The notes under the pieces were generated by a model. That model had not been told where the DNA came from. It ran no database searches and saw nothing but the letters and a program-made list of their open reading frames with translations. Positions 10,923 to 24,260 of a DNA stretch of 64,000 nt are shown here, piece by piece. Within the stretch, counting starts at the first letter, position 1. The number at the start of each line of letters is the position of its first letter. The position numbers were made by a program, and so were the translations under genes. The stretch spans positions 1,054,001 through 1,118,000 of the forward strand of contig JAWZYU010000057.1 of the NCBI GenBank assembly GCA_038380435.1, in the 5' to 3' direction. The stretch is from Ryuthela nishihirai. Lineage: Eukaryota; Arthropoda; Arachnida; Araneae; Heptathelidae.

Positions 10923-11998
10923 AAACGACTTAAATATTCTTGAAATAATTTCTCTAAACTTTGTGCAGGTAACTTTAATTACATATGGGAAAAGATTGAA
11001 ATAATTAAAAACAGCAGAAATAAGAATGGAAAATTTGCTGTTTCCTTCAAAATCTGATCATGAATAGATTAGGATAATTATCTTTCCGTTCTTTGTAATA
11101 GAATACATAACAGAATCACATGCATTCAAATACATGAAACATAAAGAGATATTGAGACCGAAGTGTTGTTCATTATATAGTTCATATATATTCTACTTAC
11201 AAAGAAATACGATCAATGTTCCATTTTGTAAACCTTTTTCAATTTCACGTTTTTCCTACCACTGTATTTAAAATCATATTCCAGTTCATCCTCTATGAGC
11301 AAAACCAAATATTGACTTCTTAATTTTATTTAATAATTACATACTAAGTGCTTACAATGCAATAATGATTACACTAATAGTATTTCATATTGATTCTCAA
11401 GAAAATATTTATGAGATAAAACAAATTGAATTTTGAATTCGTATTTTTAACATTTATATCAATCGATCAATTATTCTCAGTTTATTTCTCCCCCTATCCT
11501 TTCTATAGCATTTTTTTTTATTATTGCAAAAATGACCGGAAATTATTATATCAGTAGTAATGTTACACCGGACATGACGAAGTATATCAAAATTTGAAAC
11601 ATTTGCGAATAGGTGACATGTGAAATCTCTTCAGTCTAAAGGCAAAAATATCGATATTTGTAAATAGGTTCAGATCTATGAAAACAACAGAGGGGTGGGG
11701 AGGCAGATACTTGTTTCAGAATCCAACATAACATTTCTCCTTCGGTTTACAGATTCTTTTTAAATCTTGAAAAATGAGATATATATAAATAAATTTCATA
11801 TTTTTTGCATCTCTTACCTTTTCTAGCATTCTGAAGAGAGGGTCGACGTATGCCCATCCTCTTTCTGTAGAATTTTTTGCAGAAGTAACAATGTTTGTCA
11901 AAGTGATAATCTCTTCCAATACGGTACTCAAAGAAATAGCACTTATTTTTCCGAGGAAAACGAAGATCGATCATAAAAGTTATTGTTCTACTCACAAG
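10923..11998. other. No gene recognised; part of the duplicated unit
   Basis: AT-rich sequence repeated at 18,121-19,188 with a few percent divergence. Short minus-strand frames (for example 11,747-12,058) shift frame between the copies, so coding is unlikely. Confidence 0.5.
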
Positions 11999-12008
11999 GT
12001 TCAGTGTG

Positions 12009-12549
12009 GGATTGGGTTGGGTTGTTTTACCTCTGAGCGGCACTTTTTTGCACACCATAGGCTAAATGGCCAGGTCACATGGACCCCGAAGGCTTAGAGA
12101 AGGTTGGGGGAGGGGATCAGCTGTTGGGAGACAGATGGTAGCCTCCCGTCAAGGCATCCAGCGTGTTCTTTAACGGTGGTTGTTTTACCTCTGAGCGGCA
12201 CTTTTTTGCACACCATAGGCTAAATGGCCAGGTCACATGGACCCCGAAGGCTCAGAGAAGGTTGGGGGAGGAGATCCACTGGATCAGCTGTTGGGAGACA
12301 GATGGTAGCCCCCCGTCAAGGCCATCCAGCGTGTTCTTTAACGTGCACAGGGTATGTCTCTCCCGCACACTGAGCCACGGCTTAACCTCCCATCCGACGG
12401 ATGGCGGCCTTTCCAAGCCCATCTGTGTCCCCTACTGACCGTGGGCAGGGCAGGAAATTTTGCGAAGTTAAATCTCAACGCTGACCCAGCTGGGACTCGA
12501 ACCTGGGAACTACAGATTACGAGCGTGGAGCGCTACCAAGTGAGCCACC
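12009..12549 (-). mobile_element. SINE1 head-to-tail dimer
   Basis: A headless SINE1 segment (12,013-12,176) is fused to a second, nearly full SINE1 (12,177-12,548), both on the minus strand. The pair is bounded by TTCAGTGTG (12000-12008) and TTCAGTATG (12550-12558), suggesting insertion as one unit. The same dimer, identical in sequence, is at 19,199. Confidence 0.8.
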
Positions 12550-12819
12550 TTCAGTATGAAAGAACCTGCCTTATAATGAGTTACTCCATGTATATGTTCA
12601 TGCTTTTAAGTCAAACATTATTCTTCTCTACTCCAAGGAATGTAAACAGAGAGATATTTCAAAAACGAAAGGTAAAACCTTATTTCTTTAGAACATAGTT
12701 TTCGCAATTCACAATATTAGTTTGAAACTGGTCCCTATATAGAAAGATATAGGGGGAAAGAAACCCATTCAATCTGTAGAGAAGTGAATAGGGGTTGAAA
12801 GGGGGGGGGTAAGTATGGC

Positions 12820-13150
12820 CGCCTGGACACTGCAATAACAGAATACCTGATTTTAAAACAATATTAGCTTTAAAATCAACTATTTTTCTTAAAATTCAAG
12901 TGGTAGTTTCTTTATCACTTTGGTAATTACTTTTATAATTCTATCAAGCGTTTTAACAAAAACAATATAAATGAATTCTTTTACTTTAACTTGTTTTAAA
13001 ATAAATGGCTTTAACTTAAATTTTAACCCAATAGAAATACATATTTATTCAAAATTGGATTTCCTCCTTTTTTCCTTCCTTTTGTTCAAGACTGTCCACG
13101 CCTAGTGTATGAAGGCGACCTTGGGCTGAGAGACTGGATTTCGATTGAAC
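12820..13150 (+). repeat. Diverged R3 fragment
   Basis: Contains CTGCAATAACAGAATACCTG and a CCTCCTTTTTTCCTTCCTTT...GACTGTCCACGCC segment parallel to R3 at 3,155-3,660. Duplicated at 20,010-20,340. Confidence 0.5.
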
Positions 13151-13310
13151 ACAAAATATTAGATTTTGTTGCAATTTAGAGTTCCTTAAAAAATAAATGC
13201 AAATTGTCTGAAATACACCTACGTTCATCAAGTGTTTGCCTATCTTACGAATATTAGCATTCTCAAAAAGAAGAAATTATTTGGAAACAGTTCTTTTTAA
13301 AGTGTTTTTT

Positions 13311-14020
13311 AGGCAGATTCTTGAGAAACGTTTAGAGTTTCACAAACCTTTGGTTACTAGCTTTGTTGATTATAAAAAAGACTTTTCACTCTGTTGATGG
13401 CCTTAATTTGTGGTTGATTACGAGATCGCGTGGCATACCGGACAAGTTGGTTAACATAATGAAAGTTCTGTGTAATAACACTGAGTCGTATGTAATAAGT
13501 TTCTAAGGCTTGTAGCAGTTCGTTTAGAGTTGCTTCTATTGTTCACGAAGGGTGTATTTTGACTCCTTTTCTTTATGCCTTGTATATTGATAACGTTATT
13601 CGAATTTCACTGCACGGTACAAATATTGACCTTATATGGTCCCGAGTTCTGAAAATTTTTGACTTAGAATATACTGATGATTTAGCACTTTTGGCATTAG
13701 GTGGTTTGATTCTGTAAGTAATGATGAGGTTATGCAAAGGAGTCGGCAACCTCCTTTAAGCAGCATATTGTGCAGAGAGAGACTCCGTTGGTTTGGCCAT
13801 TTTGCCCGTATGGATAATTGTAGATTAGCGAATAGGGTTATGAACAGTGTGCCTAAAGGCCAAAGAAAGAGAGGGGAGACATAGGATGAGATGTGCGGAC
13901 ATGTCAAACAGGACCTTGTTAGAATTGGTCTACAATGACCAGGTGCAGCAGATGCAGCTCAGGAGAGATGCGTTTGGCGAACAAAATTATGTAATATGGT
14001 TTAAACTCCGTAACCCATGG
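13311..14020 (+). pseudogene. LINE reverse transcriptase fragment, unit copy 2
   Basis: Same internally deleted RT segment as at 4.4 kb: palm motif near 13,370, YTDDLALLAL near 13,675, then the C-terminal end and CCGTAACCCATGG. More frameshifts than copy 3. Confidence 0.82.
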
Positions 14021-15060
14021 CTGAGAAGGATTTTCTTTCTATATATGTACTATGAACAAGACTTCAATTTACAATATAATGAAAAGGAGTATGCACGTAC
14101 AACAATGGAAAACGAGACTGTGTTACAACTTGTCACTTGAGGTATAGCACGGGGTGAGAATTACGTCACTTACGAGTTCGAACGATGAAGTTGAAATGAA
14201 AGAACATAAGTCTATTTCTTCCCTGCTTGCCTGTGATTATATACCAGAAAGTTCAATGTCTGATAGTAATTCGGGGAATCTGTGTATAGAAGAAAGAGAT
14301 TAATTGTAATCTGTGAGCGTTGGTAGTGAGAAGTGTGGTTTTGGAGATATTTTTTGTTTTTGTTATGTTCAGTGATCAGTGTTGGATGTTTAACTGATAA
14401 GAAAGTTTTTAGTTTCAAGTAAAATAGCAATTTATCTGTATCGCAGAAAAATGCTCTTTGCTTGAAGGAAAATCTGGCAATTTTGGATATTGGGATCATT
14501 TTATACTAATTGATAGCATAGTGTTGTTTTGTGTGCTTAGGGAAGAAATTGTTAATGATTTATGCAATTTGTTGCCTTAGTTAATAAATCAGTTCATTTA
14601 GAGTTTGTTTATTTATTTGGGATTCACGTTCCGTTGCCAAATATCCAAATAGAATTGAAAATCTTTAAAAATACTTTTACTCACATCTTCTATTTTTTAA
14701 TACGTGTATTATCAATTACATATACTATTACATGGCATGGAAAAATAATTCGACTAAACTATTCGTGATGAGACTTCAATATTTTGTAAAAACATAACAA
14801 ATGGAAAAGATTAAAAATAATATTATCGATTGTTAATTTTGTTATTAAATTTGTTAGCTTTTCATAGCTAACAGCAACCACCAGTATAAAATTTATTTAG
14901 ATATATAGAAGTATTATTGTTTCCGTTTAATCGTCGGGCAAGTCAGATTATTCCTCGGTTCCAGAAAAATCTCTGCGGAAGCGGAGATTGAAATAATAAA
15001 ATATAAAAGGTGTAAGTGTGACTGTTCAATGAAATTGCCATTCACTGAAAGGTAAACTTC
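14021..15060 (+). repeat. Dispersed repeat R1, unit copy 2
   Basis: Uninterrupted version of the 5.2-6.6-kb sequence, with no SINE1 at either site used in copy 1. It holds the single TACGTG (14701-14706) corresponding to the palindromic element's target. Confidence 0.78.
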
Positions 15061-15101
15061 TAATTATCTAGTAAAATACATTTTGCAGTTAATATCTAAC
15101 T

Positions 15102-15306
15102 GCCGTCCCATGGCCGAGTGATTAGCACTCTTGGCTACTGATCTACGGGACCTGTGTTCGAGCCCCGGGTAAGGCATGGATGTATGTGTTGTTTTTCTGC
15201 TGAGGTCCTGCCATCCTCTCAGACCCTCTACTATGGCATATAAATTGACATGCTCCTGTCAGACCTCTGTGGCAAGCAGCTGCTTGAGGGGGTATTTATT
15301 TTTATA
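15102..15306 (+). mobile_element. SINE2 copy
   Basis: A box ATGGCCGAGTGATTAGC, B box GTTCGAGCCCCGG, SINE2 body and GCAGCTGCTTGAGGGGGTAT, ending in a T/A-rich tail. Confidence 0.88.
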
Positions 15307-15519
15307 TTAATGTCCAACAACCTCCGATATTGGGGTGATCGCTTTTTAGCTTAAAGGAATAATTTCTTATTCTCTCGAAGAGCGAAAAAGGAAATTTCAT
15401 TTTTTTATAAGTTTTGAAAACTGCTCGGGTGATTAATTGCTACTGAAACTGAAGATAAAAAAAAATTTAAAAAAATTCGAAATGATGGATATGGTCGTGA
15501 AGAATAGAGTCGCCAATCT

Positions 15520-15992
15520 TGATTAAAATCTTTAACTTTTGTCTGAAATTTTGCTATAAGAAACCTTTCATTAATGTACTCCTATCCTAAAAGAGCATCA
15601 GTAGCGTGTTTAGTGAGAAGCACACCTACGCCTTGGTGATGCTTAATATCTTCCCTCCCTGGAAAGAGAAATTTAAGATTATTTTTAAAAATCTGACTTT
15701 TATCTGTCCATCAATTCTCTTGGAAGCCGAAAATATCTAAATTATAAAGCTGAAAGTCTTGTGTGAGGACATCAAGAGAATAAGCTCTGTGCAGAGTCCT
15801 CACATTCCAACTACCTATGGAGAGAAAATGGTTAGTGGGATGTTTAAAGAAATTACGTTTATTGAGAGAGGGAACGCCGACAATATTAAACAGCCTCCTA
15901 ATCGCTGGAATTAGGCAAAGTCCCGTTCTCCCACCAAGCCACTGGACGACTTCCTCCAATGTAGAATTTGACGATACCAGTAGAAGCATTCA
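15520..15992 (-). pseudogene. LINE AP-endonuclease fragment, unit copy 2
   Basis: Minus-strand SIGSWNVRTLHRAYS preserved. The following block reads FGFQEN where copy 1 has LGLQET, so the frame and the second motif are damaged. About 125 bp separate it from the transposon at 16,118. Confidence 0.82.
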
Positions 15993-16117
15993 GATTCATT
16001 CTTTAAGATTTTCATTGCGACAGATTTTGGTATTCTGTTATTTCCGACGTCCGTGACGGTCCCGAATTTCGTAGCTGATCAACGTCACTTTGGTACAATA
16101 CGCCTGGACAACCACAC

Positions 16118-17096
16118 CAAGGAGAGTCTAAGAGAGAAGAGAGGTAGCTTCCATAGACGTAATGTAAACTTTTCGATTGCAGCGCCCTCTAAACAGCGCA
16201 TTGCAGTGAAGTCGGCTAGCCAGGGAGAGGAGCGAGTTCCCTGCATCATTTTTCCACCGCCGAGCAAAGTTTTCAATTGCTTACACCACGTGACTAATTT
16301 TACATACACTTTGACTCTGAAAAATGTTCATTTTCTTCATGAGGTGCAAACATAATTTTCATTTCGTTTAGAGAAAATATATCAAGAAGTAATGAAACCC
16401 TTTTCTTTAATAAAATTAAATTTTGTAAAACAGGTAGAACCTATGCTAAAGAACAAAATTTTGTTATTTTGAACAACCTGCAACATTTAGTATATTATAA
16501 TAAATTGAGATTTATATGTCAATGCACGACAACATGATCTATATAATTATATTTTATACAATTGCTGATATTTTCAATAAATATCATACCGAGTTTTTTA
16601 CTTGTATAAACGTTCAACAGATGGCAGCAGGCACTTCCATATCAACCATAAAAAAAGAATTACACTGTTAGAGCAAAGTGCAGAAGCCAATGTACATCGA
16701 TATGCTCCAGGGAACACAAACCTGCAACATACATTGACTTATATATATTCGCAAGATGATTAAATGTATTAATTTACATGTTGATTTTAAAAATTCTGCA
16801 AAATTCCTCAAAATAAAGATACAACGGCTCTTCCAGGTATCGTAAAATGTGTTCCTGAACGGGATAAAACACTCATTGAATAACTTTAGGGTAAGCTACC
16901 ACTGTGCCAAACAGCCATGGCTGTTAGATATCTGGAAACACTGGTTAAATCGCAAAATATATATATATATACCAATAGTAAGACAAACCGTAACTGCAGT
17001 GGGCTAAAATGATTGCACTGCACATGCGCAGATCGCCCCTTACAGTTGTTTTTGTGTCTGCACATCAATTTGCCACTTCTCTTTAGACCTCCTTTG
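16118..17096. mobile_element. ~1-kb non-autonomous DNA transposon, copy 2
   Basis: Same inverted ends as at 8,941. ACCACAC precedes it (16111-16117); the right-hand duplicate has been deleted (ACTGACATC follows). Internal sequence parallels copies 1 and 3. Confidence 0.78.
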
Positions 17097-17160
17097 ACTG
17101 ACATCAAAGATCATACAGTGACAACAGCAGTCCCAGGCCTTGGACCTATACTTGCTTAAT

Positions 17161-18120
17161 CTTAGCTAACGTCAGTAGCCAAATGATTGAAACGTGTGAA
17201 TAAATGACGGTAGAACCGTAATATGAGTTGAAAAGAGTGGGGGGGGGGGGTTGTGGGGGGAAGAGTGGGAAGGGGAGAAGTAAGAGAAAAGTAAGTAATA
17301 AGTAAGGAATAAGTTAAGGTTCGACTCCAGATGGGGTCAGTACAAGCAGCGCCATCTGGCTTCGATCCCTTTTTTAATCCTGATTATCAAGTAGAGATTT
17401 TGGTCGTTTGAATTTGCGTGAGGGGTACAACATCATAATTAAGTAAATCTCTAATAAGTTGATTAGGATGTTCTGAGATAGTTGAAAAATAATTTTTGGC
17501 CATTTTCTTGATGGATTGGAGATTTGTTTCACAATTTAGATCTCGATGAATGATAGTATTCCTGACAAACCAGGGAGCTGCTACAGCAGATCGTAGGATT
17601 TTATTTTGTAGAGATTGGAGATTTGCAAGATTTTTATTCGAACATGCACCCCAGATGGGGGCAGCATATAGAAGGAGAGGTTTGATTACCTGATTATAAA
17701 TTAGCACTTTATGTGATGTTGCGATATGAGATCTTCCCTCAAGCAGAGGGAATATGTAGTTTGCAGTATAGTGCTCTGGCTTTGTTAACATAATTCCTTA
17801 CATGGGCATCCAATTTGAGCTTGTGTTGAATCATGATGCCTAGGTATTTGGCATGATCGCTCCACACTACCTGTTTATCAAATTGGTAGATATTTTGATG
17901 ATGGGATTTCGTTTATGTGATGTAAGAACTGCAATACTTTTTGTAGGGTTAACTGCATTCTCTTGCAGGCAATGGGCACGTACAATTACGGCAAATACAG
18001 GCAAATGGCATTTACAACTCGATGAAGCTTAGGAATGAATATATTAAACAATGTCGGGTGCAGAATGGAGCCTGGAGGGACTCATGTCTAATATATGATT
18101 TGCCACTTCGACTTGGAAGG
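17161..18120 (-). pseudogene. Jockey-like LINE 3' end, unit copy 2
   Basis: The minus-strand open stretch 17,387-17,791 encodes LIYNQVIKPLLLYAAPIWGA followed by NKILRSAVAAPWFVRNTIIH. This is the conserved region downstream of the RT domain in Jockey-clade elements. The 5' part is missing. Confidence 0.8.
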
Positions 18121-19188
18121 AAACGACTTAAATGTTCTTGTAATAATTTATCTAAACTTTGTGCAGGTAACTTTAATTACATATGGGAAAAGATTGAAAT
18201 AATTAAAAACAGCAGAAATAGGAATGGAAAATTTGCTGTTTCCTTCAAAATCTGATCATGAATAGATTAGACTAATTATTTTTTCGTTCTTTGTAATAGA
18301 ATACCTAACAGAATCACATGCATTCAAATACATGAAACATAAAGAGATATTGAGACCGAAGTGTTGTTCATTATATAGTTCATATATATTCTACTTACAA
18401 AGAAATACGATCAATGTTCCATTTTGTAAACATTTTTCAATTTCACGTTTTTCCTACCACTGTATTTAAAATCATATTCCATCCTGTATCACCAAAACCA
18501 AATATTGACTTCTTAATTTTATTTAATAATTACATACTAAGTGCTTACAATGCAAAAGTAATTACACTAATAGTATTTCATATTGATTCTCAAGAAAATA
18601 TTTATGAGATAAAACAAATTGAATTTTGAATTCGTATTGTTAACATTCATATCAATCATCAATTATTCTCAGTTTATTTCTCCCCCTATCCTTTCTATAG
18701 CATTTTTTTATTATTGCAAAAATGACCGGAAATTATTATATCAGTAGTAATGTTACACCGGACATGACGAAGTATATCAAAATTTGAAACATTTGCGAAA
18801 AGGTGACATGTGAAATCTCTTCAGTCTAAAGGCAAAAATATCGATATTTGTAAATAGGTCCAGATCTATGAAAACAATCGAGGGGTGGGGAGGCAGATAC
18901 TTGTTTTAGAATCCAACATAACATTTCTCCTTCGGTTTACAGATTCTTTTTAAATCTTGAAAAATGAGAGATATATAAATAAATTTCATATTTTTTGCAT
19001 CTATTATCCTTTCTAGCATTCTGAAGAGAGGGTCGACGTATGCCCATCCTCTTTCTGTAGAATGTTTTGCAGAAGTAACAATGTTTGTCAAAGTGATAAT
19101 CTCTTCCAATACGGAACTCAAAGATATAGCACTTATTTTTCCGAGGAAAAGGTAGATCGATCATAAAAGTTATTGTTCTACTCACAAG
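18121..19188. other. No gene recognised; duplicate of 10,923-11,998
   Basis: Same AT-rich interval as in the previous unit at 7.19-kb spacing, with roughly 3-5% differences by eye. Confidence 0.5.
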
Positions 19189-19198
19189 GTTCAGTGTG

Positions 19199-19740
19199 CG
19201 ATTGGGTTGGGTTGTTTTACCTCTGAGCGGCACTTTTTTGCACACCATAGGCTAAATGGCCAGGTCACATGGACCCCGAAGGCTTAGAGAAGGTTGGGGG
19301 AGGGGATCAGCTGTTGGGAGACAGATGGTAGCCTCCCGTCAAGGCATCCAGCGTGTTCTTTAACGGTGGTTGTTTTACCTCTGAGCGGCACTTTTTTGCA
19401 CACCATAGGCTAAATGGCCAGGTCACATGGACCCCGAAGGCTCAGAGAAGGTTGGGGGAGGAGATCCACTGGATCAGCTGTTGGGAGACAGATGGTAGCC
19501 CCCCGTCAAGGCCATCCAGCGTGTTCTTTAACGTGCACAGGGTATGTCTCTCCCGCACACTGAGCCACGGCTTAACCTCCCATCCGACGGATGGCGGCCT
19601 TTCCAAGCCCATCTGTGTCCCCTACTGACCGTGGGCAGGGCAGGAAATTTTGCGAAGTTAAATCTCAACGCTGACCCAGCTGGGACTCGAACCTGGGAAC
19701 TACAGATTACGAGCGTGGAGCGCTACCAAGTGAGCCACCT
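19199..19740 (-). mobile_element. SINE1 head-to-tail dimer, duplicate
   Basis: Base-for-base the same as the 12.0-kb dimer over its length, so the dimer existed before this segment was copied or was homogenised afterwards. Confidence 0.82.
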
Positions 19741-20505
19741 TCAGTATGAAAGAACCTGCCTTATAATGAGTTACTCCATGTATATGTTCATGCTTTTAAG
19801 TCAAACATTATTCTTCTCTACTCCAAGGAATGTAAACAGAGAGATATTTCAAAAACGAAAGGTAAAACCTTATTTCTTTAGAACATAGTTTTCGCAATTC
19901 ACAATATTAGTTTGAAACTGGTCCCTATATAGAAAGATATAGGGGGAAAGAAACCCATTCAATCTGTAGAGAAGTGAATAGGGGTTGAAAGGGGGGGGGG
20001 TAAGTATGGCCGCCTGGACACTGCAATAGCAGAATACCTAATTTTTAAAACAATATGTCAGCTTTAAAAATAACTATTTTTCTTAAAATTCAAGTGGTAG
20101 TTCCTTTATCACTTTGGTAATTGCTTTTATAATTCTATCAAGTGTTTTAACAAAAACAATATAAATGAATTATTTTACTCTAACTTGTTTAAAATAAATG
20201 GCTTTAACTTAAATTTTGACCCAATTGAAATACATATTTATTCAAAATTGGATTTCCTCCTTTTTTCCTTCCTTTTGTTCACGACTGTCCACGCCTAGTG
20301 TATGAAGGTGACCTTGGGTTGAGAGAATGGATTTCGATTGAACACAAAATATTAGATTTTGTTGCAATTTAGAGTTCTTTGAAAAATAAATGCAAATTGT
20401 CTGAAATACACCTACGTTCATCAAGTGTTTGCCTATCTTACGAATATTAGCATTCTCAAAAAGAAGGAATTATTTAGAAAGAGTTCTTTTTAAGGTGTTT
20501 TTCTG

Positions 20506-21212
20506 GCAGAATCTTGAGAAACGTTTAGAGTTTCAGAAACCTTTAGTTACTAGCTTTGTTGATTATAAAAAAGACTTTTCACTCTGTTGATCGCCTTAAT
20601 TTGTGGTTGATTGTGCGATCGCATGACATACCGGACAAGTTAGTTAACATAATGAAAGTTCTGTATAATAACACTGAGTCGTATGTGAGAGTTTCTAAGG
20701 CTTGTAGCAGTTCGTTTAGCATTGCTTCAAATGTTCACGAAAGGTGTATTTTGACTCCTTTTCTTTTTACCTTGTATACTGATAACGTTATTCGAATTTC
20801 ACTGCACGGTACAAATATTGGCCTTATATGGTCCCGACTTCTGAAAATTTCTGATTATGAATATACTGATGATTTAGCACTTTTGGCATTACGTGGTTTG
20901 ATTTTGTAAGTAATGATTAGGTTATGCAAAGCAGTCGGCAACCTCCTTTAAGCAGCATATTGTGCAGAGAGAGACTCCGTTGGTTTGGCCATTTTGCCCG
21001 TATGGATAATTGTAGATTAGCGAATAGGATTATGAACAGTGTGCCTAAAGGCCTCAGAAACAGAGGGGAGACATAGGATGAGATGTGCGGACATGTCAAA
21101 CAGGACCTTGTTAGAATTGGTCTACAATGACCAGGTGCAGCAGATGCAGCTCAGGACAGATGCGTTTGGCGAGCAAAATTATGTAATATGGTTTAAACTC
21201 CGTAACCCATGA
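20506..21212 (+). pseudogene. LINE reverse transcriptase fragment, unit copy 3
   Basis: Best-preserved of the three: 20,556-20,909 is open across the palm motif (KKTFHSVDRLNLW) to YTDDLALLAL. The same internal deletion and 3' end as the other copies follow. Confidence 0.83.
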
Positions 21213-22200
21213 CTGAGAAGGATTTTCTTTCTATATATGTACTATGAACAAGACTTCAATTTACAATATAATGAAACGGAAGATGCACGTACAACAATGG
21301 AAAACGAGACTGTGTTACAACGTGTCACTTGAGGTATAGCACGGGGTGAGAATTACGTCACTTACGAGTTCGAACGATGAAGTTGAAATGAAAGAACAGA
21401 ATTCAATTTCTTCTCTGCTTGCCTGTGATTATATACCAGAAAGTTCAATGTCTAATAGTAGTTCGGAGAATCTGTGTATAGAAGAAAGAGATTAATCGTA
21501 ACCTAATGAGCGTTGGTAGTGAGAATATTTTGGAGATAATTTTTGCTTTTGTTATGTTCAGTGATCAGTTTTGGATGTTTAACTGATAAGAAAGTTTTTA
21601 GTTTCAAGTAAAATAGCAATTTATCTGTATCGCAGAAAAATGCTCTTTGCTTGAAGGAAAATCTGGCAATTGTGGATATTGGGATCATTTTATACTAATT
21701 GATAGCATAGTGTTGTTTTGTGTGATTAGTGAAGAAATTGTTAATGATTTCTGCAATTTGTTGCCCTAGTTAATAAATCAGTTCATTTAGAGTTTGTTTA
21801 TTTATTTGGGATTCACGTTCCGTTGCCAAATATCCAAATAGAATTGAAAATCTTTCAAAATACGTTTATTCGCATCTTGTATTTTTTAATACGTGTATTA
21901 TCAATTACATATACTATTACATGTCATGGGAAAATAATTCGGCTAAACTATTCATGATGAGACTTCAATATTTTGTAAAAACATAAGAAATGGAAAAGAT
22001 TAAAAATAATATTATCGATTGTTAATTTTGTGTTATTAAATTTCTTAGCATTTCATAGCTAACAGTAACCACCAGTATAAAATTTAGTTAGATATATAGA
22101 AGTATTATTGTTTCCGTTTAATCGCCATTTACATTCAGCTACCTTTTGGGTTCCAGAAAAATCTCTGCGGAGGCGGAGATTGAAATAATAAAATATAAAA
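21213..22200 (+). repeat. Dispersed repeat R1, unit copy 3
   Basis: Parallel to 14,021-15,060. The TACGTG at 21890-21895 is the third empty counterpart of the palindromic element's target site. Confidence 0.78.
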
Positions 22201-22207
22201 GGTGTAA

Positions 22208-22395
22208 GTACCACGCTTGGCTACTGATCTACGGGACCTGGGTTCGAGCCCGGGAAAGGCATGGATGTATGTATTGTTTTTCTGCCGAGGTCCTGCCATC
22301 CTCTCAGACCCTCTACTATGGCATATAAACTGACAGGCTCCTGTCAGACCTCTGTGGCAAGCAGCTGCTTGAGGGGGTATTTATTTTTATATTAA
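22208..22395 (+). mobile_element. SINE2 copy, 5'-truncated
   Basis: Starts inside the tRNA-like head (CACGCTTGGCTACTGATC), keeps the B box and body and ends in the T/A-rich tail. Confidence 0.85.
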
Positions 22396-22599
22396 TGTCC
22401 AACAACCTCCGATATTGTGGTGATCGCTTTTCAGCTTAAAGGAATAATTTCTTACTCTCTCGAAGAGCGAAAAAGGAAATTTCATTTTTTTATAAGTTTT
22501 GAAAAATGCTCGGGTGGATAATTTCTACTGAAACTGAAGATAAAAAAAAATATTTAAAAAAATTCGAAATGATGGATATGGTCGTGAAGAATAGAGTCG

Positions 22600-23070
22600 C
22601 CAATCTTGATTAAAATCGTTAACGTTTGTCTGAAATTTTGCTGTAAGAAACCTTTCATTTATGCACTCCTATCCTAAAAGCATCACTAGCGTGTCTACTG
22701 AGAAGCACACCTACGCCTTGGTGATGCTTAATATCTTCCCTCCCTGGAAAGAGAAATTTAAAATTATTTTTAAGAATCTGACCATCAATTCTCTTGGAAG
22801 CCAAAATATCTAAATTATAAAACTGAAAGTCTTGTGTGAGGACATCAAGAGAATAAGCTCTGTGCAGAGTCTTCACATTCCAACTACCTACGGAGAGAAA
22901 ATGGTTAGTGGGATGTTTAAAGAAATTACGTTTATTGAGATAGGGAACGCCGACAATATTAAACAACCTCCTAATCGCTGGCATGAGGCAAAGTCCCGTT
23001 CTCCCACCAAGCCATATACACTGGAAGACTTCCTCCAATGTAGAATTTGACGATACCAGTAGAAGCATTC
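22600..23070 (-). pseudogene. LINE AP-endonuclease fragment, unit copy 3
   Basis: Open on the minus strand over 22,655-23,068 with SVGSWNVKTLHRAYS and KHHQGVGVLLSRHASDA. A short deletion removes the residues around the QETRW block. Confidence 0.82.
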
Positions 23071-23200
23071 AGATTCATTCTTTCAGATTTTGATTGCGAC
23101 AGAATTTGGTATTCTGTTATTTCCGACGTCCGTGACCGAAAGGTGCCGAATTTCGTAGCTGATCAAGGTCACTTTGATACAATACGCCTGGGCACCACAC

Positions 23201-24181
23201 CAAGGAGTGTCTAAGGGAGAAGATAGCTAGTTTCCATAGACGTAATGTAAACTTTTCGATTGCAGCGCCCTTTAAACATGGCAAATTCGTGCATTGCAGT
23301 GAAGTCACCTAGCCAGGGAGAGGAGCGAGTTCCCTGCATTATTTTTCCACCGTCCAGCAAAGTTTTCAATTGCTAACACCACGTGACTAATTTTAGATAC
23401 ACTTTGACTGTGAAAAATATTCATTTTTTCATGAAGTACAATCATAATTTTCATTTGGTTTAGAGAGAATATATCAAGAAGTAATGAAATCATTTTCTTT
23501 AATAAAATCCAATTTTGTAAAACAGGTAGCCCCTATGCTAAAGAACAAAATTTTGATATTTTAAACAGCCTACAACATTTAGTATATTATAATAAATTGA
23601 GATTTATATATCAATGTACGATAACATGATCTATATAATTATATTTTATGCAATTGCCGATATTTTCAATAAATATCATATCGAGTTTTTTACTTGTATA
23701 AAAGTTCAACAGATGGCAGCAGGCACTTCCCGTATCAACCATAAAAAAAGAATTACACTGTTAGAGCAAAGTGCAGAAGCAAATGTACATCGATATGCTC
23801 CAGGGAACACAAACCTGCAACATACATTGACTTATATATATTCACCAGATGATTAAATGTATTAATTCACATATTAATTTTAAAAATTCTGCAAAATTGC
23901 TCAAAGTAAACATACAAAGTCTTTTCCAGGTATCGTAAAATGTGCTCCTGAACAGGATAAAACACTCATTGAATAACTTTAGAGTCAGCTACCACTGCGC
24001 CAAACAGCCATAGCTGTTAGACATTTGAAAACACTGGTTAAATCGCAATATTTATACCAATAGTAAGACAAACTGTAACTGTAGTGGGCTAAAACGATTA
24101 TACTGCGCATGCGAAGATCGCCCCTTACAGTTGTTTTTGAGCCTGCACATCAATTTGCCACTTCTTATTAGACCTGTTTTG
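23201..24181. mobile_element. ~1-kb non-autonomous DNA transposon, copy 3
   Basis: Starts CAAGGAGTGTCTAAGGGAG. Exact 7-bp flanks ACCACAC at 23194-23200 and 24182-24188. Confidence 0.82.
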
Positions 24182-24260
24182 ACCACACTGAGACATCAAA
24201 GATCATACAATGACAACAGCAGTCCCAGGACGGGGGGGGGGGGGTCTGTACCTACTTAAT

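Noticed and set aside
11716..12058. Overlapping small minus-strand frames repeated at 18.9 kb
   Set aside because: The repetition comes from the tandem duplication. Substitutions do not favour synonymous change and two frames are equally open.
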